A model generated the notes under the pieces. That model was not told where the DNA came from. It saw only the letters and a program-made list of their open reading frames with translations, and did not search any database. Source: Streptomyces hygroscopicus (GTDB lineage Bacteria; Actinomycetota; Actinomycetes; Streptomycetales; Streptomycetaceae). Taken from it: DNA of 64,000 bases. The stretch's first letter is position 1; each line of letters opens with the position of its first letter. Both the position numbers and the translations under genes were made by a program. The stretch is from NCBI GenBank assembly GCA_002021875.1, contig CP018627.1, positions 7,502,001-7,566,000 of the forward strand. The letters run 5' to 3'. Positions 34,835 through 41,942 of this stretch are shown one piece after another.

Positions 34835-35410
34835 GTGCCTGCCTCCACCGCCGTCATACGTGATGCGACCCACACCGACCTGGGCGCCATCGCCGCGATC
34901 TTCAGCCACTACGTCACCGAGACCGTCGTCACCTTCGAGGAGGTCCCGCCCACCGTCGACGACTGGGCGCGGCGGCTGGCGGAGTTGACCGACCGGGGCC
35001 TGCCGTTCCTGGTCGCCGAGGTTCCCGAAGGCACCGGCCGTACGGTCGCCGGATACGCCTACGCCGGGCCCTGGCGCCCCAAGCCCGCGTACCGCCACAC
35101 CGCCGAGGACGCCATCTATCTCGCCCCCGGCCGGACCGGCGCGGGGCTGGGGGCCGCGCTGCTCGGCGCCCTGCTCACCCGCTGTGCCGAGGCGGGCGTA
35201 CGGCAGGTCGTCGCGGTCATCGCCGACGCCGGCAGCGACGCCTCGGCCACCCTCCACCGGCGCTTCGGCTTCACCCCGGCGGGCAAACTGGCCGGTGTCG
35301 GCCGTAAGCACGGACGCTGGATCGACACCCACCTCATGCAGTGCGATCTGACGACCGGCACGGACCCGCGGACGGAGCCGGGCCGCCGGTCACCCCGCGA
35401 TGGGGGGTGA
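34835..35410 (+). CDS. GNAT acetyltransferase, phosphinothricin-acetyltransferase-like
   Basis: The 191-aa acetyltransferase opens AVIRDATHTDLGAIAAIFSH, then VTFEEVPPTVDDWARRL, a WRPKPAYRHTAEDAIYLAP block and the acetyl-CoA loop GRTGAGLGAALLGALL. These are characteristic of the PAT/MddA/YncA group, which acetylate phosphinothricin or methionine-derived sulfoximines and sulfones. The C-terminal RKHGRWIDTHLMQ also fits. The stop codon lies inside a strong terminator hairpin shared with the convergent symporter gene. Confidence 0.88.
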   Translation: MPASTAVIRDATHTDLGAIAAIFSHYVTETVVTFEEVPPTVDDWARRLAELTDRGLPFLVAEVPEGTGRTVAGYAYAGPWRPKPAYRHTAEDAIYLAPGRTGAGLGAALLGALLTRCAEAGVRQVVAVIADAGSDASATLHRRFGFTPAGKLAGVGRKHGRWIDTHLMQCDLTTGTDPRTEPGRRSPRDGG

Positions 35411-35420
35411 CCGGCGGCCC
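35380..35420. terminator. Strong bidirectional terminator containing the GNAT stop codon
   Basis: Seventeen-base arms (35380-35396 and 35404-35420) pair perfectly across a seven-base loop. The TGA of the acetyltransferase (35408-35410) is within the right arm; the symporter ends 27 bases further on. Confidence 0.9.
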
Positions 35421-35446
35421 GGATCATGGCCGCCGCGCGGAGGGCG

Positions 35447-37018
35447 TCAGTCCGTGGCGCCCGCGACCGACTTCTGGCCGGTCGTGCCCTGCTCGGGCTC
35501 CGACAGTGCGGCGCTCGCCGAACCCGGCCCGTCGTCATCCGAGTTGAGCGAGGCGAGGATGGCATCGCGCTCCGGGGTGTCCTCCGGCTTGATGTAGCCG
35601 ATGACGATGAAGAGCACGAGCGAGACCGCGAGCGGGACGGAGATCTGGTATTCCAGGTTCACGCCTCCGTCGATCGCGTCGTTGATCGGGTAGTTGACCA
35701 GGTAGAAGGCGATCAGACCCATGGCCCAGCTGACCAGCGCCGCCGTCGGCCCCGACTTGCGGAAGGCGCGCAGCATGCCCAGCATCAGCGGGATCGCGAT
35801 CGGCCCCATCAGCCCGGCGACCCATTTGATCACCACGGTGATGATGTCGCCGAAGAAGTCCGAGTTCACCTGGGTGGCGATGGCCATGGACAGCGCCAGG
35901 AACAGCAGGGTGGTGTAGCGGGCCGCGAGCAGCCCGGTGCGGGAGGACCATTCCCGGACGGACTTGAAGATCGCGGGCATGATGTCCCGCGTCACCACCG
36001 CCGCGATCGCGTTGGCGTCCGAGGAGCACATCGCCATGGTGTGCGAGAAGAAGCCGACGATCACCAGGCCCAGCAGACCGTGCGGCAGCAGGTGTTCGGC
36101 CATCTCGGCGTAGGAGTCGGCGGGCTTGTCCGTCTTGATGATCAGGGGCGCGACCCACATGGGGAAGAACAGGACCAGCGGCCACACGAACCACAGGATG
36201 GCCGAGAGCCGGGCCGAGCGCTTGGCGGAGTGGGCGCTGTCGGTCGCCATGTAGCGCTGCGCCTGGTTCCACATGCCGCCGTTGTACTCGAAGGTCTTGA
36301 TGAAGAGGTAGGCGAGCAGGAAGATCAAGGTGTACGGGCCGACGGTCGGCTCGTGGTGGCTGTCGGGGAGGTCGTCCCAGACGGTCCAGAAGGTGGAGAA
36401 GCCGTCCAGCTCATTGAGCACCGCGATCAGCATCGCGATGCCCGCGATGAGCTGGATGATGAACTGGCCGAGTTCGGTGAGCGCGTCGGCCCACAGTCCG
36501 CCCACCGTGCAGTAGATGGCGGTGACCACGCCCGTGATCAGGATGCCCTGGTTGAGCGAGACGCCGGTGAAGATGGACAACAGGGTGGCGATGGCCGCCC
36601 ACTTGGCGCCCACGTCGACGATCTTCAACAGCACCCCGGACCAGGCCAGCGCCTGCTGGGTGGGGAGGTTGTAGCGGTTCTTCAGGTATTCGAGCGGTGA
36701 GGCCACCTTCAGCTTGCTGCGCACCCGGTTGAGGCGCGGAGCGAAGAGGTTGGCGCCGATCGCGATGCCGATGGCGATCGGGAAGGACCAGGTGACATAG
36801 GAGGTGATGCCGTATTGGTAGGCGATGGCCGCGTATCCCGTGAACATCACCGCGCTGTAGCCGGACATGTGGTGCGAGATTCCGGACAGCCACCAGGGCA
36901 TCTTGCCGCCGGCGGTGAAGAAGTCGCTGACGTTGTCCACGCGCTTGTGCGACCAGAGGCCGATGCCGACCATGACACCGAAGTAGCCGATCAGTACAAC
37001 CCAGTCGAGACTGTTCAT
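35447..37018 (-). CDS. Sodium:solute symporter (SSS family)
   Basis: The 523-aa transporter has about 13 membrane segments. The N-terminus DWVVLIGYFGVMVGIGLW is followed by DFFTAGGKMPWWLSGISHHM, typical of the SSS first loop, and later YCTVGGLWADALTELGQFII. The C-terminal tail is acidic and Ser/Ala-rich. The family moves sugars, amino acids or organic acids with sodium; the sequence has the look of the sugar (SGLT-like) branch, but substrate is not assignable. GGAGGGG precedes the ATG. No enzyme operon accompanies it. Confidence 0.88.
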   Translation of the reverse strand: MNSLDWVVLIGYFGVMVGIGLWSHKRVDNVSDFFTAGGKMPWWLSGISHHMSGYSAVMFTGYAAIAYQYGITSYVTWSFPIAIGIAIGANLFAPRLNRVRSKLKVASPLEYLKNRYNLPTQQALAWSGVLLKIVDVGAKWAAIATLLSIFTGVSLNQGILITGVVTAIYCTVGGLWADALTELGQFIIQLIAGIAMLIAVLNELDGFSTFWTVWDDLPDSHHEPTVGPYTLIFLLAYLFIKTFEYNGGMWNQAQRYMATDSAHSAKRSARLSAILWFVWPLVLFFPMWVAPLIIKTDKPADSYAEMAEHLLPHGLLGLVIVGFFSHTMAMCSSDANAIAAVVTRDIMPAIFKSVREWSSRTGLLAARYTTLLFLALSMAIATQVNSDFFGDIITVVIKWVAGLMGPIAIPLMLGMLRAFRKSGPTAALVSWAMGLIAFYLVNYPINDAIDGGVNLEYQISVPLAVSLVLFIVIGYIKPEDTPERDAILASLNSDDDGPGSASAALSEPEQGTTGQKSVAGATD

Positions 37019-37331
37019 GTCCCCTCCAGGGGTCCGCCATATGAACGGGAGCGCACTTCGCCGCGACGTTCGTCATGGACGGTTCCCCCGAGCGGGAGCG
37101 GGGTACTTCCGGGATTGAACCGCTCGTTCGGGTGACCGGTCAAGGGTTCTACGGGTCACGAGTGTGAACACAGATCAGAAAGGAGAACGAATTTACTCTT
37201 TCTTGACCTGACGGGGCGTTGTCGTTCGCCTGTTCGTGAACCCACGATGAGCGGGCACTTCGTCAGACGCACGCCCACCGAACGATGGGTCGTACGGGAG
37301 CGGGATCCCGAAAGGCCGGACAGGAGTCGCG
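37019..37331. other. 313-bp gap upstream of the symporter gene
   Basis: No gene is seen. It has an A/T-rich stretch at about 37175-37206, and short dyads GTGT-GA-ACAC (37162-37171) and GTTC-GT-GAAC (37232-37241). The symporter promoter should lie here on the minus strand, but no convincing -35/-10 pair was found. Confidence 0.5.
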
Positions 37332-38114
37332 CTAACGCATCAGTTCACCGGCGTTCACCAGCAGCGACTGTCCAGTGATCGCCCGGGCCCGGTCGGAGGC
37401 CAGGAACGCCGCGGCCTCCGCCACATCCCCGTCCGTCGCCAGCTCGGGCAGGGCCATCCCATCCGTGAGCCGGGCCAGCACCTCGGCCTCGCTCACCCCC
37501 TCGGTCTGTGCCGTGACGGCCACATACGCGCGCACCGGCGGCCCCCACATCCAGCCGGGCTGCACGGTGTTGACCCGTATCCGGTGCGGACCCAGCTCGC
37601 GCGCGAGCGCGTACATGGTGGACGTCAGCGCGCCCTTGGAGGCGGCGTACGCGGTCTGGCGCACCTTGGTGGGGGCGGCGGACGACGACTGGGTGCCGAT
37701 CAGCACGACCGAGCCGCCGTTCCGTTTGAGCGCGGGCAGACAGGCGCGGGTCATCCGCAGCGTGCCGAAGAGATTGATGTCCACCACCCGGGCCCAGGAC
37801 GTGAAGTCGGCGTCCTCCAGCCCGCCGAAGTGGCTGTCCAGCGCGGCCACATGGACGACGGCGTCGATCTGGCCGAAGCGGTCCACGGCGAGCGCGGCGA
37901 GGGCCTCGCACTGCTCCTCGTCCGCGATGTCGGTCGGCCGCCAGGCGGTGCGCTCACCGCCCGGATCGACCTCCTCCGCCACCTTCGGCAGCCGCTCCTC
38001 GGTCCGCGCCCCCATCACCACCCGCGCCCCGTCCCGGACGCACGCGGCCACCACCCTGGCCCCCAGCCCGGGTCCGACCCCGGAGACGACGACGGTCTTG
38101 CCCTGCAGCGGCAT
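37332..38114 (-). CDS. Short-chain dehydrogenase/reductase 3
   Basis: The 260-aa SDR has cofactor loop SGVGPGLG (Val replacing the usual residue), VVMGARTEERL suggesting NADP, catalytic Ser in GTQSSSAAP and YAASK. The structural NNAG motif is replaced by HVAA, as in some divergent members. The end, ITGQSLLVNAGELMR, lacks the common DGG. GAGAGG lies ahead of the ATG, and operator site E is 16 bases upstream. It is divergent from the 275-aa orphan, which carries site F. Confidence 0.83.
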   Translation of the reverse strand: MPLQGKTVVVSGVGPGLGARVVAACVRDGARVVMGARTEERLPKVAEEVDPGGERTAWRPTDIADEEQCEALAALAVDRFGQIDAVVHVAALDSHFGGLEDADFTSWARVVDINLFGTLRMTRACLPALKRNGGSVVLIGTQSSSAAPTKVRQTAYAASKGALTSTMYALARELGPHRIRVNTVQPGWMWGPPVRAYVAVTAQTEGVSEAEVLARLTDGMALPELATDGDVAEAAAFLASDRARAITGQSLLVNAGELMR

Positions 38115-38129
38115 GGCGGCACCTCTCGT

Positions 38130-38148
38130 ATCTGGCGTCGCGTCAGAT
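38130..38148. promoter_or_regulatory. Regulon operator site E
   Basis: ATCTGGCG TCG CGTCAGAT, one mismatch to the consensus, immediately upstream of SDR 3 on the minus strand. Confidence 0.65.
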
Positions 38149-38267
38149 TAGGGGTGCGGCCCTCAGATGGCCAGAGCGCGGCAGCTCCCAGGCTCCGGCG
38201 GAAGGCCACTCCCGGCCGTGCTGCCGCCGTCCGAATCCGCGCACTTGATACGGACGGCCCCCTCCCC

Positions 38268-38286
38268 AACTGACGTCGCGTCAGCT
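38268..38286. promoter_or_regulatory. Regulon operator site F
   Basis: AACTGACG TCG CGTCAGCT, one mismatch in each half. It ends 13 bases before the ATG of the 275-aa orphan and overlaps or abuts its promoter. Confidence 0.65.
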
Positions 38287-38299
38287 AAACCTGGGGGGC

Positions 38300-39127
38300 A
38301 TGACAAGCGACGCGTACGCGGAACTGGCCTCCGTCGGCCCGTACGGAGTGCGCCCGGGGCATGCCCTGATCACGATGGTCGAGCCGCATCCGGGTCATGA
38401 GTACGCCTACAACCGCTGGTACGAGGACGACCACTTCATCGCGGGCGCGATGGCCATGCCGTGGATCTACGCGGGCCGCCGCTGGGTCGCCACCCGTGAA
38501 CTCCAACTGCTGCGCTATCCGGAGAAGTCGGCGATCGCCCGGCCGGTGACCGCCGGCTGCTACCTCTCCGTCTACTGGCTCACCGAGGGGCGCTACGCGG
38601 ACCATATGCGGTGGACGGTCGGGATCAACAAGCGGCTGCTCCGGGACGGGCGGGTCTACCAGGACCGTACGCATGTCTTCACGGCCTTCCAGGACCACGA
38701 GGCCACCGTCTACCGGGACGGGGCCGCCGGTCCGCGCGATCACCACGCGCTGGACCACCCCTATGCCGGGCTGGCGCTGGAGGTGATCGAGACCGAGGGC
38801 CCGGAGCAGCGGGAGGAACTGCTCACCTGGCTCCGGTCCAGTCATCTGCCGCGTCGGCTCGCGGGCTCGCCCGCCGCGATGGTCACGGTCTTCCGGCCGA
38901 CCCCGCTGCCCTCGGACCGGATGTCGTATGTGAAGCAGGTCGAGGGGGTCGACACCCGGCTGACCCTGCTCTGGTTCCTGCAGTCCGATCCCCGGGAATG
39001 CTGGGAGCGCTGTTTCGCCGGTCTCGACGGTGAGGTGGCCGATGCCGGACTCGGCCGGGTGGAATTCATGGCGCCGTTCATTCCGACGATTCCCGGTACA
39101 GACCAATACGTGGCAGAACTGCGCTGA
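38300..39127 (+). CDS. Uncharacterised 275-aa protein, possible dimeric alpha/beta-barrel fold
   Basis: I do not recognise a named family. The sequence begins TSDAYAELASVGPYGVRPGH, followed by EYAYNRWYEDDHFIAGAMAM, resembling the NxWYxxxH region of EthD/ferredoxin-like dimeric barrels, and contains aromatic-rich strands such as GCYLSVYWLTEGRYADHMRW. A second, weaker half (KQVEGVDTRLTLLWFLQSDP) may repeat the fold. No signal peptide or membrane segment. GGGGGG precedes the ATG. Because operator site F lies at its promoter, it probably belongs to the catabolic regulon with the LLM and SDR enzymes; a ring-opening, cyclase or carrier-type role is speculation. Confidence 0.7.
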   Translation: MTSDAYAELASVGPYGVRPGHALITMVEPHPGHEYAYNRWYEDDHFIAGAMAMPWIYAGRRWVATRELQLLRYPEKSAIARPVTAGCYLSVYWLTEGRYADHMRWTVGINKRLLRDGRVYQDRTHVFTAFQDHEATVYRDGAAGPRDHHALDHPYAGLALEVIETEGPEQREELLTWLRSSHLPRRLAGSPAAMVTVFRPTPLPSDRMSYVKQVEGVDTRLTLLWFLQSDPRECWERCFAGLDGEVADAGLGRVEFMAPFIPTIPGTDQYVAELR

Positions 39128-39160
39128 AGCGGCCACACCGGAATGCGTCGAAAACGCCTT

Positions 39161-39200
39161 GAGCCCTCTCGGCAGGGACGGCGACCGGTCGAGAGGGCTC
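39161..39200. terminator. Terminator between the orphan and DUF397 genes
   Basis: Perfect 11-bp arms GAGCCCTCTCG / CGAGAGGGCTC around an 18-base loop, between convergent genes. Confidence 0.75.
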
Positions 39201-39260
39201 GGGTACAGGCTTGTGGCCCTGCGCCGCCGACCGCGCTACCGCGGCCGGGTGTCAGGTCAA

Positions 39261-39470
39261 TCAGCCGAGGTCGAAGGCACCACGGCTGACGTCGGACACA
39301 AAGGCCGACCACGATGCGGGGGCGAAGCTGAGCGTCGGTCCCTGGGGGTCCTTGGAATCGCGCACGGCGATCTCGCTGGTGACCGGGGAGGCGATTTCCA
39401 CGCAAGCGCCGTTTCCGGCCGAGTACGAGGATTTCACCCACATGCTCGTCTTTCCCTGCTGAATGGACAC
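39261..39470 (-). CDS. DUF397 small protein, partner of the upstream XRE regulator
   Basis: The 69-aa protein contains WVKSSYSAGNGACVEIA and VAVRDSKDPQGPTLSF-like residues (here IAVRDSKDPQGP) and a terminal FVSDV segment, the diagnostic DUF397 pattern. GTG 39470 follows GGAG at seven bases. In Streptomyces these proteins are encoded next to WhiJ-type XRE/DUF5753 regulators and act as their antagonists or partners; the pair at this locus in S. coelicolor (SCO4441/SCO4442, Scr1/Scr2 as I remember) affects development and antibiotic output. Confidence 0.88.
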   Translation of the reverse strand: MSIQQGKTSMWVKSSYSAGNGACVEIASPVTSEIAVRDSKDPQGPTLSFAPASWSAFVSDVSRGAFDLG

Positions 39471-39663
39471 GATTGCTCCGATGCTTTTTGTCGATGAGAG
39501 CCACCCCCGATTGGAGGCGTCACCGACGTTACTCGGCAACATCGTCCGGAAAGCGGGCCGTTCACTCGACCGGGTGGCATATTCCCGTGGCCCCTTCCGC
39601 GGCGCGGAGCGGAGGTGTAGCCTCCGCCCCTCATCGTTCGCGCCGGAGCGTTTCCGTCCCCCG

Positions 39664-40557
39664 TCAGTCCGCCGGGGCCGCCTCGCCCTCCTCCTGGTGC
39701 CGGCGGGCGTGTTCCTGGGCCATCTCGGTGATGAACTGGCGGCTCTGATCCGCGTTCAGCGCCTGGGCCCGCAGATGCTCGTACATCATGCTGTAGCTCT
39801 GCACATCGCTGAGCTTCTCCAGATACAGGTCGCTGGTCACGCCCTCGAGATAGACGACGCTGGTGTCCGATTCGTCCGAGAACTCCAGGATGGTGAACTG
39901 CCCGCTCATCCCCGGATGCGACCCCATGTCGAACGGAAGCGCCTGGACCGTCACATGGGGCTCGTGGCTCATCCGGACCAGATAGTCCAGCTGATCGCTC
40001 ATGATCTTCGAGTTGCCGACCACCCGGCGCATCGCCGCCTCGTCCACGACCGCCCACAGCCGCAGCGGGGCCAGCGGATCGGTGATCCGCTCCTGGCGCC
40101 TGAGCCGGACCTGGACCCGCTGGGCGATCTGGTCCTGCGGGGCCTCCGGGAGGGCGCCGCTGATCACCGCCTCCGCGTAATCCGGTGTCTGCAAGAGGCC
40201 GGGCAGCACCTGGGGTTCATAGACCCGCAGGGACGCCGCGTCCGTCTCGAAACCGATGTAGACGCTGTACGGCACATCGCCGAAGGCGTTCCACCAGCCC
40301 TGCTGGCGCGACTCCTTCGCCATTTGCATCAGGGAATCGACCAGCGCCTTGTCCTCCACCTTGTAGGTGCGGCACAGGTCGCGCACATCGCGCTGGCTGA
40401 TGCTGCGGCGCCCGTTCTCCAGTCGGCTGATCTTCGACTGGGAGACCATCAGCTCCTCCGCCACCTCCTCCGCCGTCATGCCCTTCTCCTGGCGGAGTCT
40501 GCGCAGTTCCTGGCCCAACCGGCGTCGCCGGACAGTGGGGCCGACGTTCGATGTCAC
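39664..40557 (-). CDS. XRE-family regulator with DUF5753 domain (WhiJ-like)
   Basis: The 297-aa protein has an N-terminal helix-turn-helix (RRLRQEKGMTAEEVAEELMV and SQSKISRLENGRRSISQRDV) and a DUF5753 domain from about residue 95 including PGLLQTPDYAEAVI and LRLWAVVDEAAMRRVVG. GTG 40557 is preferred because of GGAGGTG eight bases upstream. The downstream DUF397 gene is its usual partner. Order and neighbours match the S. coelicolor locus that also holds a DD-carboxypeptidase (SCO4439). Confidence 0.9.
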   Translation of the reverse strand: MTSNVGPTVRRRRLGQELRRLRQEKGMTAEEVAEELMVSQSKISRLENGRRSISQRDVRDLCRTYKVEDKALVDSLMQMAKESRQQGWWNAFGDVPYSVYIGFETDAASLRVYEPQVLPGLLQTPDYAEAVISGALPEAPQDQIAQRVQVRLRRQERITDPLAPLRLWAVVDEAAMRRVVGNSKIMSDQLDYLVRMSHEPHVTVQALPFDMGSHPGMSGQFTILEFSDESDTSVVYLEGVTSDLYLEKLSDVQSYSMMYEHLRAQALNADQSRQFITEMAQEHARRHQEEGEAAPAD

Positions 40558-40677
40558 AGGACGTGCACCTCCGGCTTCGTACTGCTGATTTCTGCTGTTC
40601 AGCAGCCTGCCACTACCGGACGGGAGCGCGCTGGGAAATGGCCGCACAAAGGCGGCCGCACCACGGTGGACGAACGC

Positions 40678-40736
40678 GCGCGCGGGGCGGTGGGACGGCC
40701 GGTCGTCCAAATCGGCCGTCCCACCACCCCGCGCGC
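40678..40736. terminator. Very strong 24-bp hairpin upstream of the XRE gene
   Basis: Arms 40678-40701 and 40713-40736 pair at 23 of 24 positions over an 11-base loop. It lies in the 380-bp gap 40558-40937, between the end of the GPP34 gene and the XRE promoter, and should insulate the XRE gene from readthrough. No gene is seen in the rest of this gap. Confidence 0.85.
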
Positions 40737-40923
40737 TTCAGCGGCTCCCGAACCGGGTCAGTGGGGACTGCGGTGCGGTCGGTGGAGCGTGTGTGGTGCT
40801 GGGTGCTGCTCGGAGCCGGACGGTGGCGCTCATCCCCGGACGGTGCCGGGAACGGTCTCCGCCGCCCCGCTGACGGGCTGCTGGTGCGTTCGACGGACTG
40901 GTTGTACGTGGTGGTGCGGTAGT

Positions 40924-40936
40924 GCCCCGAAGGGGC
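40924..40936 (-). terminator. Short GC hairpin just after the GPP34 stop codon
   Basis: GCCCC-GAA-GGGGC abuts the stop codon at 40938-40940; with the larger hairpin further on it forms a tandem termination region. Confidence 0.5.
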
Positions 40937-40937
40937 C

Positions 40938-41687
40938 TCAGCGCGCTCCGACGCGGGCCATGCTCCCGCGACGGGACGGCTGGGCCGGAACGCCGGCCGC
41001 GGGCTCCACCGCGGCGCCTGTTCCCGCCTGTCGGCCCGGGGCCGGTGCGCGCCGTGGCTGCGCCGCGACACCGTTCTGCACGTCCATCACGGCGTGCGCC
41101 ACGAGACCGCCCATCGGGTCGTGCCGGATCAGATCCCGGAGCCTGGAGCGCGAGGAGCGCCCCTCGTTCCCGGGATACAGATGCTTGCCGAGCCCGACCG
41201 CGTGGGCCAGGGCGGCGAGCGCGGCGGTCCGCGGGTCCGGCGGTACGCCGGTGCGGATCGCACTGTCCAGTCGGGCCTTGATCTCCCGGCTGATCGCCGT
41301 GTCCGTCGCCTGGTAGCGAGTCGTCGGCAGTACGCCACACATCTGGCCCGCCACGGCATGCACCATGCCGCAACGCTCCAGGTGCGTGAGGTACGTCTGG
41401 CGCAGCCCCAGCCGGGGCCCGCCGATCCAGTGGACCGCGCGCACCGGGCTGCCGCGTCGGCGCAGCAACTCCAATGCGGAGTCCAGAGTCGGATCTCCGG
41501 TCGGCCGTGGCAGCACCACGGCGATACGATCCCCGTCAGGGGCTATCCGTCCGGCCAGGGCCAGCTCTACTAGCTGTGCCCCGGCAAGACCCAGGTCGAG
41601 CGACTGCGGCTGCGCCGTGGTACCCGTGGTCGGGTCCAAAGCGAGCAGCAGAAGCTCCTCCGGAATTGTTCTGCGGCTCCTGCCCAT
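40938..41687 (-). CDS. GPP34 (GOLPH3-like) family protein
   Basis: The 249-aa protein has EELLLLALDPTTGTTAQP at the start and GLAGAQLVELALAGRIAPD, the conserved core of GPP34 proteins, which in eukaryotes bind phosphatidylinositol-4-phosphate. Bacterial members are common in actinobacteria and their role is undefined. The C-terminal 40 residues are Pro/Ala/Arg-rich and probably disordered. GGGGAGG precedes the ATG. It is divergent from the DD-carboxypeptidase gene. Confidence 0.87.
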   Translation of the reverse strand: MGRSRRTIPEELLLLALDPTTGTTAQPQSLDLGLAGAQLVELALAGRIAPDGDRIAVVLPRPTGDPTLDSALELLRRRGSPVRAVHWIGGPRLGLRQTYLTHLERCGMVHAVAGQMCGVLPTTRYQATDTAISREIKARLDSAIRTGVPPDPRTAALAALAHAVGLGKHLYPGNEGRSSRSRLRDLIRHDPMGGLVAHAVMDVQNGVAAQPRRAPAPGRQAGTGAAVEPAAGVPAQPSRRGSMARVGAR

Positions 41688-41942
41688 CCATGCCTCCCCG
41701 CGTGGATGAATGACAGGGTGACCCCTCTCACATTGGTCTGTCGAGAGTGCCTGGGGGGTTTGGGTGGGAACCAGTAGGTATGTCTTTCTCGTCTAGCGGG
41801 TGGGCGGGCACCTGAAGACGCTCTCCGGCTGTGGCGTTGCGCCATCGCATGCCGGACACACAGGACACTGGTAGAGCTTGGGCTGCGGGACGTGACGCCA
41901 CGGGGCGTAGGGCGTCCCGCGACACATATCGAGGAGGCATCG

